The position numbers and the translations under genes are program-made. From Streptomyces sp. AC555_RSS877 (GTDB lineage: Bacteria > Actinomycetota > Actinomycetes > Streptomycetales > Streptomycetaceae), in contig NZ_JAGMUK010000040.1 in assembly GCF_019049245.1 (NCBI RefSeq), positions 430,149 to 494,148 on the forward strand: 64,000 bases of DNA. The letters are read 5' to 3'. Positions 1 to 8,489 of the stretch are shown piece by piece (the stretch's first letter is position 1; each line of letters begins with the position of its first letter). Under the pieces are notes generated by a model, which ran no database searches, was not told where the DNA came from, and saw nothing but the letters and a program-made list of their open reading frames with translations.

Positions 1-1055
1 GTGATCAGCATGTTGGGCAGCACGGCCTTCTGGTTCACGTCCATGGACTGGCCGGTGAAGTGGCGGGCCAGCGCGTCGACCTGGAGCCAGGCGGTTTCGT
101 GGGAGTTCAGGGCCATCGCGCCCTGGCTGAGGCCGCTCTCGATGTACTGGTAGTTCTGCGCGTCACCGACGTTCACGGCGATGCGCTTGTCGGTCACGCC
201 GGCGGTCTTCAGCGCGGTCGGCACACCCACGTTGAGCAGGCCGAGCGAGAAGACGATGTGGGTCACCTTCGGGTGCGAGCGGACGTACGAGACCACACGG
301 TCGGGCATGTCCTTGCCGATCGCGGTGATCGGCACGTCGACGGTGTCGAGCGCGCAGCCCTCGCACCACTTCTTGTACTGGGCGGCGAACGAGTCCTTGA
401 CGGGCTTGAGGATGCTGTAGGTGGGCAGGTCGAAGTAGACGGTGTTGGCCTTGGCGCCGCTGTCGGACACCACCCACGAGGCGAGCATCTCGCCCTGGAC
501 GCCGACGTCCTTCGGCCCGTTGTTGAGCAGTTCGATCCCGTCGCCCACCACGTCGTCGGCGTTCGACTGGATGACCGGGATACCCGCTGCCTTCAGCTTC
601 GCCAGCTGCTTCGCGTACACCGCGCGCGGGAATCCGGAGGCGACGACGGCGTCCGGCTTGTTGCGCAGTGCGTGCTCGTAGGCGGCCTGGACGGACTCCG
701 GCGTGCCCTGGGTGGGGAGCAGCTCGACCTTCCAGCCGAGCTGGTTGGCCCCGGCGGTGAAGAACTTGGCCAGGTCGCTGCAGGACTGCACACCGCACAG
801 GATGAAGTCGATCTTCTTTCCCGTGGGGATCGGCTTGCCCACCGGTTCGGTGACCGGGATCTTGTCCGGACGCTTGGAGTACTTGGCCAGGGCGGTCCGG
901 GCCGCGGTCAGGCCGGGGGAGTCTGAGGTCGCTTTGGCGGAGTCGGCGGCCGGAGTCGTGCCGGTGCCGCCGCAGGCCCCCAGGGCGAGCAGGGCGGAGA
1001 CGGAGACGATCGCGGTGAGCGCGCGACGGACCGCGCGTGCGGGTCTGGAACTCAT
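1..1055 (-). CDS. Sugar-type ABC transporter substrate-binding lipoprotein (partial)
   Basis: Extracytoplasmic solute receptor of the RbsB / periplasmic-binding-protein-4 type, running off the left edge so that its C-terminus is missing. Translation from ATG 1055 gives a basic n-region, a hydrophobic segment and the lipobox LGAC with the lipidation Cys at residue 28, followed by a low-complexity A/T/S linker. The body then reads as a LacI-like binding fold, with segments such as GKKIDFILCGVQSC, PDAVVASGFP and GIPVIQSNADD. It lies divergent from a Rieske oxygenase gene across a 440-bp spacer that carries two putative operators. It is not adjacent to a permease in this window; the complete importer at 4.6-8.5 kb has its own receptor, so this may be a second receptor for the same transporter or belong to genes left of the window. 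The family assignment is firm; the substrate is not predictable. Confidence 0.85.
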   Translation of the reverse strand, partial: MSSRPARAVRRALTAIVSVSALLALGACGGTGTTPAADSAKATSDSPGLTAARTALAKYSKRPDKIPVTEPVGKPIPTGKKIDFILCGVQSCSDLAKFFTAGANQLGWKVELLPTQGTPESVQAAYEHALRNKPDAVVASGFPRAVYAKQLAKLKAAGIPVIQSNADDVVGDGIELLNNGPKDVGVQGEMLASWVVSDSGAKANTVYFDLPTYSILKPVKDSFAAQYKKWCEGCALDTVDVPITAIGKDMPDRVVSYVRSHPKVTHIVFSLGLLNVGVPTALKTAGVTDKRIAVNVGDAQNYQYIESGLSQGAMALNSHETAWLQVDALARHFTGQSMDVNQKAVLPNMLI

Positions 1056-1286
1056 CGTTGAGTACTCCCGTGGTGTGGCGCCTGCGCTGCGGCGGCACGC
1101 GACGACGCTCCCGCGTCCGCGGCGGCCGGCTGTGTGCAGGCGGATTCTGTGCCGCCCATGCCGGGACGGCACGCTCAGGTGATCGAGCGGGCAGTGGGAT
1201 CGCCGTCGTGGGGTACGACGCGGGCCGCCTGGGCAGGCGGGCGGCGCTGTGGCCGGGACGGGACGAACACTGTCCCAGGCCGGAGA

Positions 1287-1311
1287 GAAACTTGTGAGGC
1301 TCTACAGCCTC
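1287..1311. promoter_or_regulatory. Putative operator, GAAACT-N13-AGCCTC
   Basis: Inverted half-sites GAAACT and AGCCTC separated by 13 bp, with CTCTAC in the spacer. It matches the layout of the sites at 1455, 29463 and 29560 (ACT-N13-AG). It lies about 230 bp upstream of the binding-protein start and 185 bp upstream of the Rieske start. Seen directly; function inferred from recurrence. Confidence 0.4.
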
Positions 1312-1454
1312 GGGTGCGACGGAGTGTGGCACGCGCTGTCGGCCTTGGGGAGGGGTCGGTCGTAACAAATTGGAGAGGGACCATGTCGATCCCCTGGGGA
1401 TGGGGTTCTGTGGCGTCCTGGCGGAGCCGCGAGTATTGCTCCGAGCCCTGACTA

Positions 1455-1479
1455 ATAACTACACTCACTCTAAAGTTTC
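1455..1479. promoter_or_regulatory. Putative operator upstream of the Rieske oxygenase, ATAACT-N13-AGTTTC
   Basis: Half-sites ATAACT and AGTTTC with a 13-bp spacer that contains CTCTAA, located 17 bp before the ATG at 1496. It overlaps the most A/T-rich part of the 1056-1495 intergenic region, where the promoter is expected, so bound protein would block transcription. The same architecture recurs at 1287, 29463 and 29560. A TetR-type regulator from this cluster is a plausible binder (inference). Confidence 0.45.
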
Positions 1480-1495
1480 TGGCTGAGGAGAGAAG

Positions 1496-2902
1496 ATGGA
1501 CGAAACGTCGGAGTTGGGCACGGCGCGGTGTCCCGGACCCAGCGTCCAGGACTACCTCGACCGGGACAGCCGACCGGTTCCCCCCGCCTTGAGGTACGTC
1601 AACAACGACTACCTCGGCAGCGAGGACATCGACACCACCCGCTTCACCTCCCGCGAATGGGCCGAGCGCGAGATGCGCCAGGTGTGGCGCCGCGTGTGGC
1701 AGTTCGCCTGCCTGGAGAGCGAGATCCCCGAGGTCGGCGACCACGAGGTCTACGAGATCGGCGACGACTCACTGATCATCGTGCGCACGGCGCCGGACGA
1801 GATCCGCGCGTACGTCAACGCCTGCCTGCACCGCGGCCGCAAACTGCGCACCGGCGGCGGCAACGTCGGAGAGTTCCGCTGCCCCTTCCACGGCTTCGCC
1901 TGGAACCTCGACGGCACGATGCAGACCCCGCCCTGCGCCTGGGACTTCCCCCATGTCACCCCGGAGAAGTTCGCGCTTCCCGAGGCCAAGGTGGCCACCT
2001 GGCGCGGCTTCGTCTTCATCAACATGGATCCGTACGCGGAGCCGTTCGAGAGCTACTGCGGCACCTTCGACGAGTACTACATCTGGCCGCTGCAGGACCG
2101 CTACAAGTCGCTGCACGTCGCCAAGGTGCTGCCCTGCAACTGGAAGATCGCCCAGGACGCGTTCATCGAGTCCTTCCACGTGATCGCCACGCACCCGCAG
2201 ATGCTGCCCTGGCTCGCCGACGCCAACTCCCAGTACGACGTCATGGCGGACCAGCCCAACTGGAACCGCATGATCAACATCCAGGGTGCCCCCAGCCCGC
2301 ACGTGGCCGACTCGGTCACGCAGGAGGACGTCCTGGAGACGTTCTACGGCTCGCGCGCGTTCTACGCGGCGGCCCAGGGCCGTGACCTGGTGATCCAGGA
2401 GGGCGACGAGATGCCCGCGATCCCGCCGGGCAGCACCGCCCGCCAGGTCCTCGCCGACCGGATGCGCGAACAACTGGCCACCACCTCGCACCAGGACTTC
2501 TCGCAGACCGCCGACACCGAGCTGATGGACGCCATCAACTACCTGCTGTTCCCCAACTTCAACCCCTGGGGCGGCGCCAAGTCCAACATCATCTACCGGT
2601 TCAAGCCCAACGGCCTCGACCCCGACTCCTGCACCGCCGAGATCATCTTCATGTCGGCCCCCAAGGAGCCCGGCAAGATGCCGCCCCCGGTCAAGATCCG
2701 CTGGGTGCCGGAGGACGTGCTCTTCGCGGACATCCCCGAACTCGGCGTTCTCGGACCCGTCTTCGACCAGGACTGCGAGAACCTCCCGTACGTCCAGCAG
2801 GGACTGAAGACGATGCGCAAGCCGGGCATCACCCTGGCCAACTACCAGGAGAGCCGCATCCGCCACTTCAACCAGACGCTCGACCAGTGGATGAGCAAGT
2901 GA
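1496..2902 (+). CDS. Rieske non-heme iron oxygenase, alpha subunit
   Basis: Terminal oxygenase that uses electrons from a ferredoxin to hydroxylate or demethylate its substrate. The Rieske [2Fe-2S] ligands are C110, H112, C129 and H132 (CLHRG ... CPFHGF). The catalytic domain has NWKIAQDAFIESFHVIATH (residues 215-233), giving iron ligands H228 and H233. The residue that normally bridges the Rieske and iron sites (Asp in naphthalene dioxygenase) is Glu225 here, as reported for CntA-like enzymes. Length of 468 residues is usual for the family. ATG at 1496 is preceded by GAGGAGAGAAG. It overlaps the ferredoxin start and heads a four-gene operon. Family is certain; the substrate is unknown. Confidence 0.93.
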   Translation: MDETSELGTARCPGPSVQDYLDRDSRPVPPALRYVNNDYLGSEDIDTTRFTSREWAEREMRQVWRRVWQFACLESEIPEVGDHEVYEIGDDSLIIVRTAPDEIRAYVNACLHRGRKLRTGGGNVGEFRCPFHGFAWNLDGTMQTPPCAWDFPHVTPEKFALPEAKVATWRGFVFINMDPYAEPFESYCGTFDEYYIWPLQDRYKSLHVAKVLPCNWKIAQDAFIESFHVIATHPQMLPWLADANSQYDVMADQPNWNRMINIQGAPSPHVADSVTQEDVLETFYGSRAFYAAAQGRDLVIQEGDEMPAIPPGSTARQVLADRMREQLATTSHQDFSQTADTELMDAINYLLFPNFNPWGGAKSNIIYRFKPNGLDPDSCTAEIIFMSAPKEPGKMPPPVKIRWVPEDVLFADIPELGVLGPVFDQDCENLPYVQQGLKTMRKPGITLANYQESRIRHFNQTLDQWMSK

Positions 2903-3219
2903 CCGAGACCCACCGGGTGGCGGTCCGGCCCTCAGGAGTCGAGCTGGAGGTGCGGGACGGCGAGGACCTGTTCAGCGCCGCCCAGCGGCTCGGCTACCGC
3001 TGGCCCACCGTCTGCGGGGGCAAGGCCACCTGCCGCACCTGCTTCGTGGAGGTCGAGGAAGGCGCCGACAACTGTTCGCCCGTGGGCCCGTTGGAGCGCG
3101 AGGGCATCGAAGCCCTGCGCAAGCCGGTGGACGGCTTGACCCGGCTCGCCTGCCGGCTCCAGGTCGAGGGCCCGGTGACCGTGACCAAACGCGGCGTACG
3201 CCGCAGACCGCAGGAGTGA
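2899..3219 (+). CDS. Plant-type [2Fe-2S] ferredoxin
   Basis: Electron carrier predicted to feed the preceding Rieske oxygenase. Cysteines C39-x5-C45-x2-C48 and C85 form the [2Fe-2S] site (CGGKATCRTC, then LACRLQ). The GTG start at 2899 overlaps the oxygenase stop as GTGA, which implies translational coupling; a GTG at 2887 is possible but would lie further inside the upstream gene. Protein is 106 residues, the usual size for a stand-alone ferredoxin of this type. No flavin/NADH reductase domain is attached, so the reductase is either the MDR gene downstream (unlikely by family) or encoded elsewhere. Confidence 0.9.
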   Translation: MTETHRVAVRPSGVELEVRDGEDLFSAAQRLGYRWPTVCGGKATCRTCFVEVEEGADNCSPVGPLEREGIEALRKPVDGLTRLACRLQVEGPVTVTKRGVRRRPQE

Positions 3220-3222
3220 GCC

Positions 3223-3441
3223 GTGAGCGCCAAGCAAGTGACCCATCCGCTGACCGGGCAGGTGTACCGGCTCACCGAGGACGGGCTCGTGGAGGTGACC
3301 GACCCCAAGACCGGGGCGCAGGGCATCTTCGACTTCCAGGCCCGCTGGCAGTCCGGCGAACTGCGCCACGCAGACCTCCAGATGGCCGGCTGGGTCGGCC
3401 GCCTCGCCCAGCGGCGCGGCACCCGACCGCCGGAGGCGTGA
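3223..3441 (+). CDS. Small protein of unknown function in the Rieske operon
   Basis: A 72-residue protein that I do not recognise. It starts with GTG 3 nt after the ferredoxin stop and ends just before the next gene, so it is clearly part of the operon. The N-terminal part reads as an antiparallel strand pattern (HPLTGQVYRLTEDGLVEVTD) with an aromatic patch IFDFQARWQSGELRHADLQM, no cysteines, no signal peptide and no membrane segment. It could be a small accessory or assembly subunit of the oxygenase, but this rests on position only. Confidence 0.75.
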   Translation: MSAKQVTHPLTGQVYRLTEDGLVEVTDPKTGAQGIFDFQARWQSGELRHADLQMAGWVGRLAQRRGTRPPEA

Positions 3442-3444
3442 GCG

Positions 3445-4494
3445 GTGCCGCCCCGTACCACCCGGGTGGTCTGCCTGGTGCGCCGGCCCGAGGGAGAGCC
3501 GACGCTCGGGGACTTCGCCGTCGAGGAACGCCCGCTCCCGCCGCTCGGCGAGGGACAGCTGCTCGTCCGCAACCTCTACATGAGCGTCGACCCGTCGATG
3601 CGCGGACGGCTGGAGAGCACCGAGAAGCACTACACGCACAACTTCACCCCCGGATCACCGCTGGACGGCCGGGCGCTCGGCGTCGTGGAGGAGAGCCGCT
3701 GCCCCTCCGTGCCGCCGGGCACGTTCCTGCGCCACCAGCTCGGCTGGCGGGAGTGGGCCGTCCTCGACCCGGCCGACACCGACGCCGCGGGCCGCATCGA
3801 CCCGGAACTCGCCCCGCTGCCCACCTGGTTGGGGCTGCTCGGACAGACCGGCTTCACCGCCTACGTCGGCCTCGCGCGGATCGCCGGGGTGCGGCCCGGC
3901 GACACCGTCTTCGTGTCGGCGGCGGCCGGGGCCGTGGGCACCGCCGCCGGACAGTTCGCCCGGCTGCTCGGCGCCGAGTACGTCATCGGGACGGCCGGTG
4001 GAGCGGACAAGTGCGCCCTGCTGGTCAAGGAGTTCGGCTACGACGCCGCCGCCGACTACCGCGCCGGGCCGGTGCGCGACGCCCTGGCACAGCTGGCGCC
4101 CGAGGGCGTCGACGTCTACTTCGACAACGTCGGCGGCGAGCAACTGGCCGCAGCCCTGCACGCGTTGCGGACGGGCGGCCGTGTCGCTCTGTGCGGCATG
4201 ATGTCGCAGTTCGGCGGCGAGCGGCGGTCCACCGACATCAACCAGCTGATCCAGGCGGTCCTCAAAAGGCTCACGCTGCGCGGCTTCATCGTCCGCGACC
4301 ACGAGGACCTGCGGCCGGAGTTCGAGAGCCGCGTCGCCGACTGGCTGCGCTCGGGCCGCGTCACCGCCCGCGAGACGGTGACGGACGGCCTGGACAGCGC
4401 GGCACAGACCCTGCTGTCCCTGCTGGCCGGTGGCAACGTCGGCAAGATGCTGGTCCGGCTGGCCGAGGATCCGTACAGCCGCTTGCGCGCGTAG
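3445..4494 (+). CDS. NADP-dependent MDR oxidoreductase (CurA / 2-alkenal reductase-like)
   Basis: Zinc-free medium-chain dehydrogenase/reductase that typically reduces C=C bonds of enals or enones with NADPH. It has the N-terminal family signature NLYMSVDPSMRGRL, a GroES-like domain, then a nucleotide-binding fold with the motif VFVSAAAGAVGTAAGQFARL (about residues 153-172), and a C-terminal segment GGNVGKMLVRL typical of this family. The usual catalytic zinc cysteines are absent, as expected. GTG start at 3445 directly follows the small-protein stop. Length of 349 residues is normal. It is last in the plus-strand operon and convergent with the receptor gene at 4556. Its role is probably to reduce an unsaturated intermediate (inference). 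Confidence 0.85.
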   Translation: MPPRTTRVVCLVRRPEGEPTLGDFAVEERPLPPLGEGQLLVRNLYMSVDPSMRGRLESTEKHYTHNFTPGSPLDGRALGVVEESRCPSVPPGTFLRHQLGWREWAVLDPADTDAAGRIDPELAPLPTWLGLLGQTGFTAYVGLARIAGVRPGDTVFVSAAAGAVGTAAGQFARLLGAEYVIGTAGGADKCALLVKEFGYDAAADYRAGPVRDALAQLAPEGVDVYFDNVGGEQLAAALHALRTGGRVALCGMMSQFGGERRSTDINQLIQAVLKRLTLRGFIVRDHEDLRPEFESRVADWLRSGRVTARETVTDGLDSAAQTLLSLLAGGNVGKMLVRLAEDPYSRLRA

Positions 4495-4555
4495 AGGGCG
4501 TAGAGACGACGGGAGACGCAGGATCCGGTCACGCACGACGCGTGACCGACGGCTC

Positions 4556-5701
4556 TCACCTGCCCCAGATCCTCCGGTACGCCTCGCGGTAGCCGGGTGG
4601 GTCCCAGGTCGTCGCTCCGCCGCTGTTGGCGGCCGTGGAGATGTGGACCGGGGCGACGTATCCACTCGCGGGCTCGCCGGCGAAGGCGCGGTTGAACTCG
4701 TCGACGATCTGCCAGCCCTGTTCGGCGAGCGGTTCCGGGACGGTGGCTGCCTGGAACTGCTCGCTGTTGATGCGCTGGAAGGCCGACGGGTCGCCGTCTC
4801 CGGCGCCGATGTTGAAGGGGGGACCGGAGCCCTTCCTGCCGGCCTCGCGCAGGGCGGGCGCCGCGTCGGCGAAGTAGAGGTCGTTGATGGCCACGGAGTA
4901 TGTCCACCTGCTGCCGAAGCGGGAGATGAGGGAGGAGACCTCTTGGGGGGTGCGGCTGCTCGCGTCCGGGATGGGGATGTTCTCGGACGCCAGGAGACGT
5001 ACGTCGGCACAGGTGGCCAGGTGCTTCTCGATCAGTTGGGACTTGTTCCTGGCGAAGGGGATCGAGGCGTCGGTGAAGACGACGACCCCCGCCCGGCCGC
5101 CTGAGTGCGCGATGACCCAGTCGGCGCTGATCTGCGCCACGTCCTCGACCTTGGTCGTGACGTTGGTGAAGAGCTTGGGCTGCCTGCTCGGCCCCGGGGA
5201 GCCGACCGCGTGCCAGCCGATGAGCGGGATGCCCGCCGCGTCGGCCCGCGCGAGCTGGGCCGACGTCGCATTGGGGTCGAAGCCGCCGAGGACGATGCCG
5301 GAGGGCCTGACGCCGACCGCCTGGCTGAGGGCCGCCTGGATGCCGGCGGGAGTGCCCTGCCCGTCGATGACCCTGACGTTCCAGCCGATCACCTTCGCGG
5401 CCTCCCGCAGCCCGCCGGCGACGCCCGCGACTCCGGGGTTGGTCATGGTCTGTGCGACGTAGACGATCGTTTTGTCCGGCACGGCCGCGGGACCGGTGGT
5501 GGGGCCGTTCCAGGAGACGTCCGCCTTCTCGGCCCGCCGGACGGCGGATCTCGCCTCCGCGAGGGCGGCCGGGCAGCCCGCCGTGACCCCCTCGGTGGGG
5601 CTTTCCGGGCCGGTGGACGAGCCTCGCTCACACCCGACGACGGTGACGACGACCGTGGTCAGGGCCACGAGGGCCGGGGCGGTCCTGCGGTACGAGATCA
5701 C
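4556..5701 (-). CDS. Sugar-type ABC transporter substrate-binding lipoprotein
   Basis: Solute receptor of the RbsB-like superfamily and last gene of the importer set. GTG start at 5701 is supported by AAGGAG seven bases upstream. Hydrophobic residues 8-23 lead into the lipobox VVGC with Cys24. The mature part shows the two-lobed fold, for example KTIVYVAQTMTNPGVAGVAG and VRPSGIVLGGFDPNATSAQL, and a C-terminal segment rich in W and P. 381 residues is within family range. It follows the permease gene by 76 bp on the same strand. Receptors of this class bind sugars but also aromatic and other small organic ligands; given the Rieske and CoA genes around, a non-sugar ligand is plausible (inference). 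Confidence 0.88.
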   Translation of the reverse strand: MISYRRTAPALVALTTVVVTVVGCERGSSTGPESPTEGVTAGCPAALAEARSAVRRAEKADVSWNGPTTGPAAVPDKTIVYVAQTMTNPGVAGVAGGLREAAKVIGWNVRVIDGQGTPAGIQAALSQAVGVRPSGIVLGGFDPNATSAQLARADAAGIPLIGWHAVGSPGPSRQPKLFTNVTTKVEDVAQISADWVIAHSGGRAGVVVFTDASIPFARNKSQLIEKHLATCADVRLLASENIPIPDASSRTPQEVSSLISRFGSRWTYSVAINDLYFADAAPALREAGRKGSGPPFNIGAGDGDPSAFQRINSEQFQAATVPEPLAEQGWQIVDEFNRAFAGEPASGYVAPVHISTAANSGGATTWDPPGYREAYRRIWGR

Positions 5702-5777
5702 GGGTGCTCCTTGCTGTGGTGACGGCGACGGGCGGAGGCGTCCGCAGGTCAGGGAGGGACGCGGAGCGGGCCACGGG

Positions 5778-6878
5778 CTACGGAACGTCCTGGGCCTCCT
5801 GGGAGGTGCCCGCCACCTTGCCGCCCCGACGGTTCGCGGCGGCGCCGGAGCGCAGCCGTCGGCGGGCGGAGTACCCGGCGAAGCCGACGGCGAGCAGCAG
5901 GGTGGCGCCGTTGAACAGCGGGGTGACCCAGAACTGCGCGCCGAGCTGGCCGATGCCGGCCAGCCCGATGGCGAGGATGGCGACCGCCACGAGGGTGCCC
6001 AGGGCGTTGGGGCGCCCGGGTCTGACTGCGGTGGAGCCGAGCAGGGCCCCGACGAAGGCCGGCAGGAGGTAGTCCAGGCCGACACTGGGGTTGCCGATCT
6101 GCTGCTGCGCGGCGAGCAGGACGCCGGCGAAGCCGACGATCAGACCGGACAGGGCGAAGGCGTAGACGCTGTAGCGGCGCGTGGGGATGCCGACCAGGTC
6201 GGCGGCCCGGGGGTTCGAACCGATGACGTAGAGGTAGCGGCCCAGCGGCAGGCGCTCCAGCAGCAGCCAGAGCACGACGACCAGCCCGAGGACGTAGAAC
6301 GCGGGCACCGGCAGACCGAGGAACGTGGAGTCGTAGAGGTCGGTGAAGGCCGGCGGCAGTCCGTTCGGCCCGGAGACGATGCGGGTGCCGCCGGTGACCC
6401 AGCCGGTGACGGCGTACAGCACGCTGCCGGTGCCGAGGGTGGCGATGAAGGAGTCGATCCGGGCGAACTCGACGACGACGCCGTTGAGGACGCCGACGAC
6501 CGCTCCACCGATGATCACCATCGCGCAGGCGAGCGGCCAGGACCAGCCCTCGCTGACGATCAGCTGGAGCACCATGACGTGCGCGAGGCCGAGACCGTAG
6601 CCGATGGACAGGTCGAACCGGCCCGTGACGATGGGGACCATCGCGCCGAGCGCGAGGATCGCGGGGACCGACTGGTTGGACAGGATCGAGGAGATGTTGT
6701 CGAGGGTGGGGAAGGTGTCGGGCAGTGCCAGGGAGAAGACGAGGAAGAGCAGGACGGTGAGTGCGAGCAGTCCGTACGCGCCGATGAAGTGTCCGGGGGA
6801 GCGCCGCGGCCGTGATCGGGGAGCCGGTGACGCGGACGTCGGCCGGGCCGTCCGGTCGCCCGTCGGTTCCCCGCTCAT
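5778..6878 (-). CDS. ABC transporter permease, RbsC-like
   Basis: Integral membrane subunit of a BPD_transp_2-type importer. After a basic Pro/Arg-rich cytoplasmic tail (residues 1-28) there are about eight to ten hydrophobic segments, with the family motif GRFDLSIGYGLGLAHVMVLQ near residues 93-112 and the loop region LERLPLGRYLYVIGSNPRAA that couples to the ATPase. 366 residues is slightly long because of the N-terminal tail. Its ATG overlaps the ATPase stop by 4 bp (ATGA), so the two are translationally coupled. A single permease gene implies a homodimeric channel. Confidence 0.9.
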   Translation of the reverse strand: MSGEPTGDRTARPTSASPAPRSRPRRSPGHFIGAYGLLALTVLLFLVFSLALPDTFPTLDNISSILSNQSVPAILALGAMVPIVTGRFDLSIGYGLGLAHVMVLQLIVSEGWSWPLACAMVIIGGAVVGVLNGVVVEFARIDSFIATLGTGSVLYAVTGWVTGGTRIVSGPNGLPPAFTDLYDSTFLGLPVPAFYVLGLVVVLWLLLERLPLGRYLYVIGSNPRAADLVGIPTRRYSVYAFALSGLIVGFAGVLLAAQQQIGNPSVGLDYLLPAFVGALLGSTAVRPGRPNALGTLVAVAILAIGLAGIGQLGAQFWVTPLFNGATLLLAVGFAGYSARRRLRSGAAANRRGGKVAGTSQEAQDVP

Positions 6879-8476
6879 CCGTCCGTCTCCGTCCCGGTGA
6901 GGGGCGGCACGGCGGACGCGGCGTGGGTGAGCCGGGTGACGGTGAGGGCTTCACCGGTCAGCTCGGCCGCCACGGTCCCGCGGACGAACACCAGGGCGCG
7001 GTGGCACACGTTCGCGACCTCCTCGAAATCGGTGGAGATGAGCAGGACGGCGAGCCCGGCGGCCAGCTCCTCGTCCAGCAGGCGGTAGATCTCCGCCTTG
7101 GCGCCCACGTCCACGCCGGCCGTCGGCTCCTCGAGGATCAGCAGCCGGCGCCTGCTGCGGAGCCACCGGCCGAGCATGACCTTCTGCTGGTTGCCCCCGG
7201 ACAGGACGGCGATCGGTGTCTCGCTGTCGTGGGGGTGCACCCGGAAGCGTTCGACGAGAGCCGTGGCCCTGGCGCGCTCGCGCCGGGGGCTGATCCAGCG
7301 CGGCCCCGGCAGGCCGTGGGCGCGGGGGTTGGCGAGCAGGTTCTCCCGTACGGTCAGTTCGGCTGCGCACCCCTCCTCCAGCCGGTTGCTGGTCACGAAG
7401 CCGACACCGGCACCGACGGCGGCGGCGACCGTACGCGGACGGTAGGGCCGCCCGTCCAGCAGCACGTGCCCGCCCACGAGGGGCCGGACCCCGGCCAGCG
7501 CCCTGCCCAGGTCCATGTGTCCGGCGCCGATGAGGCCCACCATGCCCAGGATCTCGCCGGGGCGCAGTCGGAGGTCGACCGGGCCGGCGTGCTCGGTCCG
7601 TACACCGTCGAGGCGCAGGACGGCGGGGGCCTCGGGGCCGGGAGCGGCGGCGGCGGGTGGTCGGCGAGCCGGGTCGCGGCCCACGATGTCATGCACGAGG
7701 CGAGCGGGACTGTGGCCGGCGAGTGGGCCCTGGCTGATGATCCGGCCGTCGCGCAGGACGGCGAAGGAGTCGGCGACCTGGTACACCTCGTCGAGCCGGT
7801 GGCTGACGTAGACGATGCCGTGACCGCGGTCGCACAGCTCGCGCAGGACGCGGAAGACGCGGGCACAGTCGGCCGCGGGGAGGCTGGCGGTCGGCTCGTC
7901 GAGCACGAGGAGTTCCGCACGGGTCGACAGGGCCCGCGCGATGGCGACCAGCGAACGTTCGGCGCGGGTCAGGTCGGCGATGCGGGCCTCGGGAGCGAGA
8001 TGTCCGGCGACGATCTCCAGGGCCTCCACGCAGCGCTTGCGAGCCGTCCGCCAGGAGATCAGCCCCCGGCGGCGCGGGTAACCGGTGCCCAAAGCGATGT
8101 TCTCGGCGACCGTCATCCACTCGACGAGACCGAGGTCCTGGTGGATGAAGGCCATGTGCCGGGAGGCCGCGGCCGTGCCGAGCGGGTGGCCGGCCACGGT
8201 CACCTCGCCCTCGTCGGCGCGATGGACACCGGCGAGCACCTTGATGAGGGTGGATTTACCGGCGCCGTTGGGGCCCAGAAGGGCGAGGACGGCACCGCGC
8301 CGGACGTCGAGGTCGACCTCGGCCAACGCGCGAGTACCGCCGAACCGCTTGCCGAGACCCCTGATCCGGACCAGAGGGTCCTGGCCGCGGCCCACGGATC
8401 GGCTTGTCGGGGCGTCGGGAGCGTCGTGCACAGACTCTCTCCGGGGATCGGCTTCCGTGTTCCTTCCCGACTGCAC
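6875..8476 (-). CDS. Sugar-type ABC transporter ATP-binding protein with two nucleotide domains
   Basis: RbsA-like double ATPase energising the importer. Domain 1 has Walker A GPNGAGKSTLIK (about residue 70), the signature region LTRAERSLVAIAR and Walker B LLVLDEPTASLP. Domain 2 has the usual degenerate P-loop VGLIGAGHMDLGRA, but a good signature LSGGNQQKVMLGRWL and Walker B LLILEEPTAGVDVGAK. 533 residues is within family range. It starts 13 bp after the stop of the GAF/SpoIIE regulator gene, so the regulator and the importer are probably co-transcribed. Confidence 0.92.
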   Translation of the reverse strand: MQSGRNTEADPRRESVHDAPDAPTSRSVGRGQDPLVRIRGLGKRFGGTRALAEVDLDVRRGAVLALLGPNGAGKSTLIKVLAGVHRADEGEVTVAGHPLGTAAASRHMAFIHQDLGLVEWMTVAENIALGTGYPRRRGLISWRTARKRCVEALEIVAGHLAPEARIADLTRAERSLVAIARALSTRAELLVLDEPTASLPAADCARVFRVLRELCDRGHGIVYVSHRLDEVYQVADSFAVLRDGRIISQGPLAGHSPARLVHDIVGRDPARRPPAAAAPGPEAPAVLRLDGVRTEHAGPVDLRLRPGEILGMVGLIGAGHMDLGRALAGVRPLVGGHVLLDGRPYRPRTVAAAVGAGVGFVTSNRLEEGCAAELTVRENLLANPRAHGLPGPRWISPRRERARATALVERFRVHPHDSETPIAVLSGGNQQKVMLGRWLRSRRRLLILEEPTAGVDVGAKAEIYRLLDEELAAGLAVLLISTDFEEVANVCHRALVFVRGTVAAELTGEALTVTRLTHAASAVPPLTGTETDG

Positions 8477-8489
8477 CGGATCGGCTCAC

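Noticed and set aside
60..926. Long plus-strand open frame opposite the first binding lipoprotein
   Set aside because: Repetitive Val/Gly/Leu/His/Arg composition of a GC-rich antisense shadow; the minus strand encodes a lipobox and a recognisable fold.
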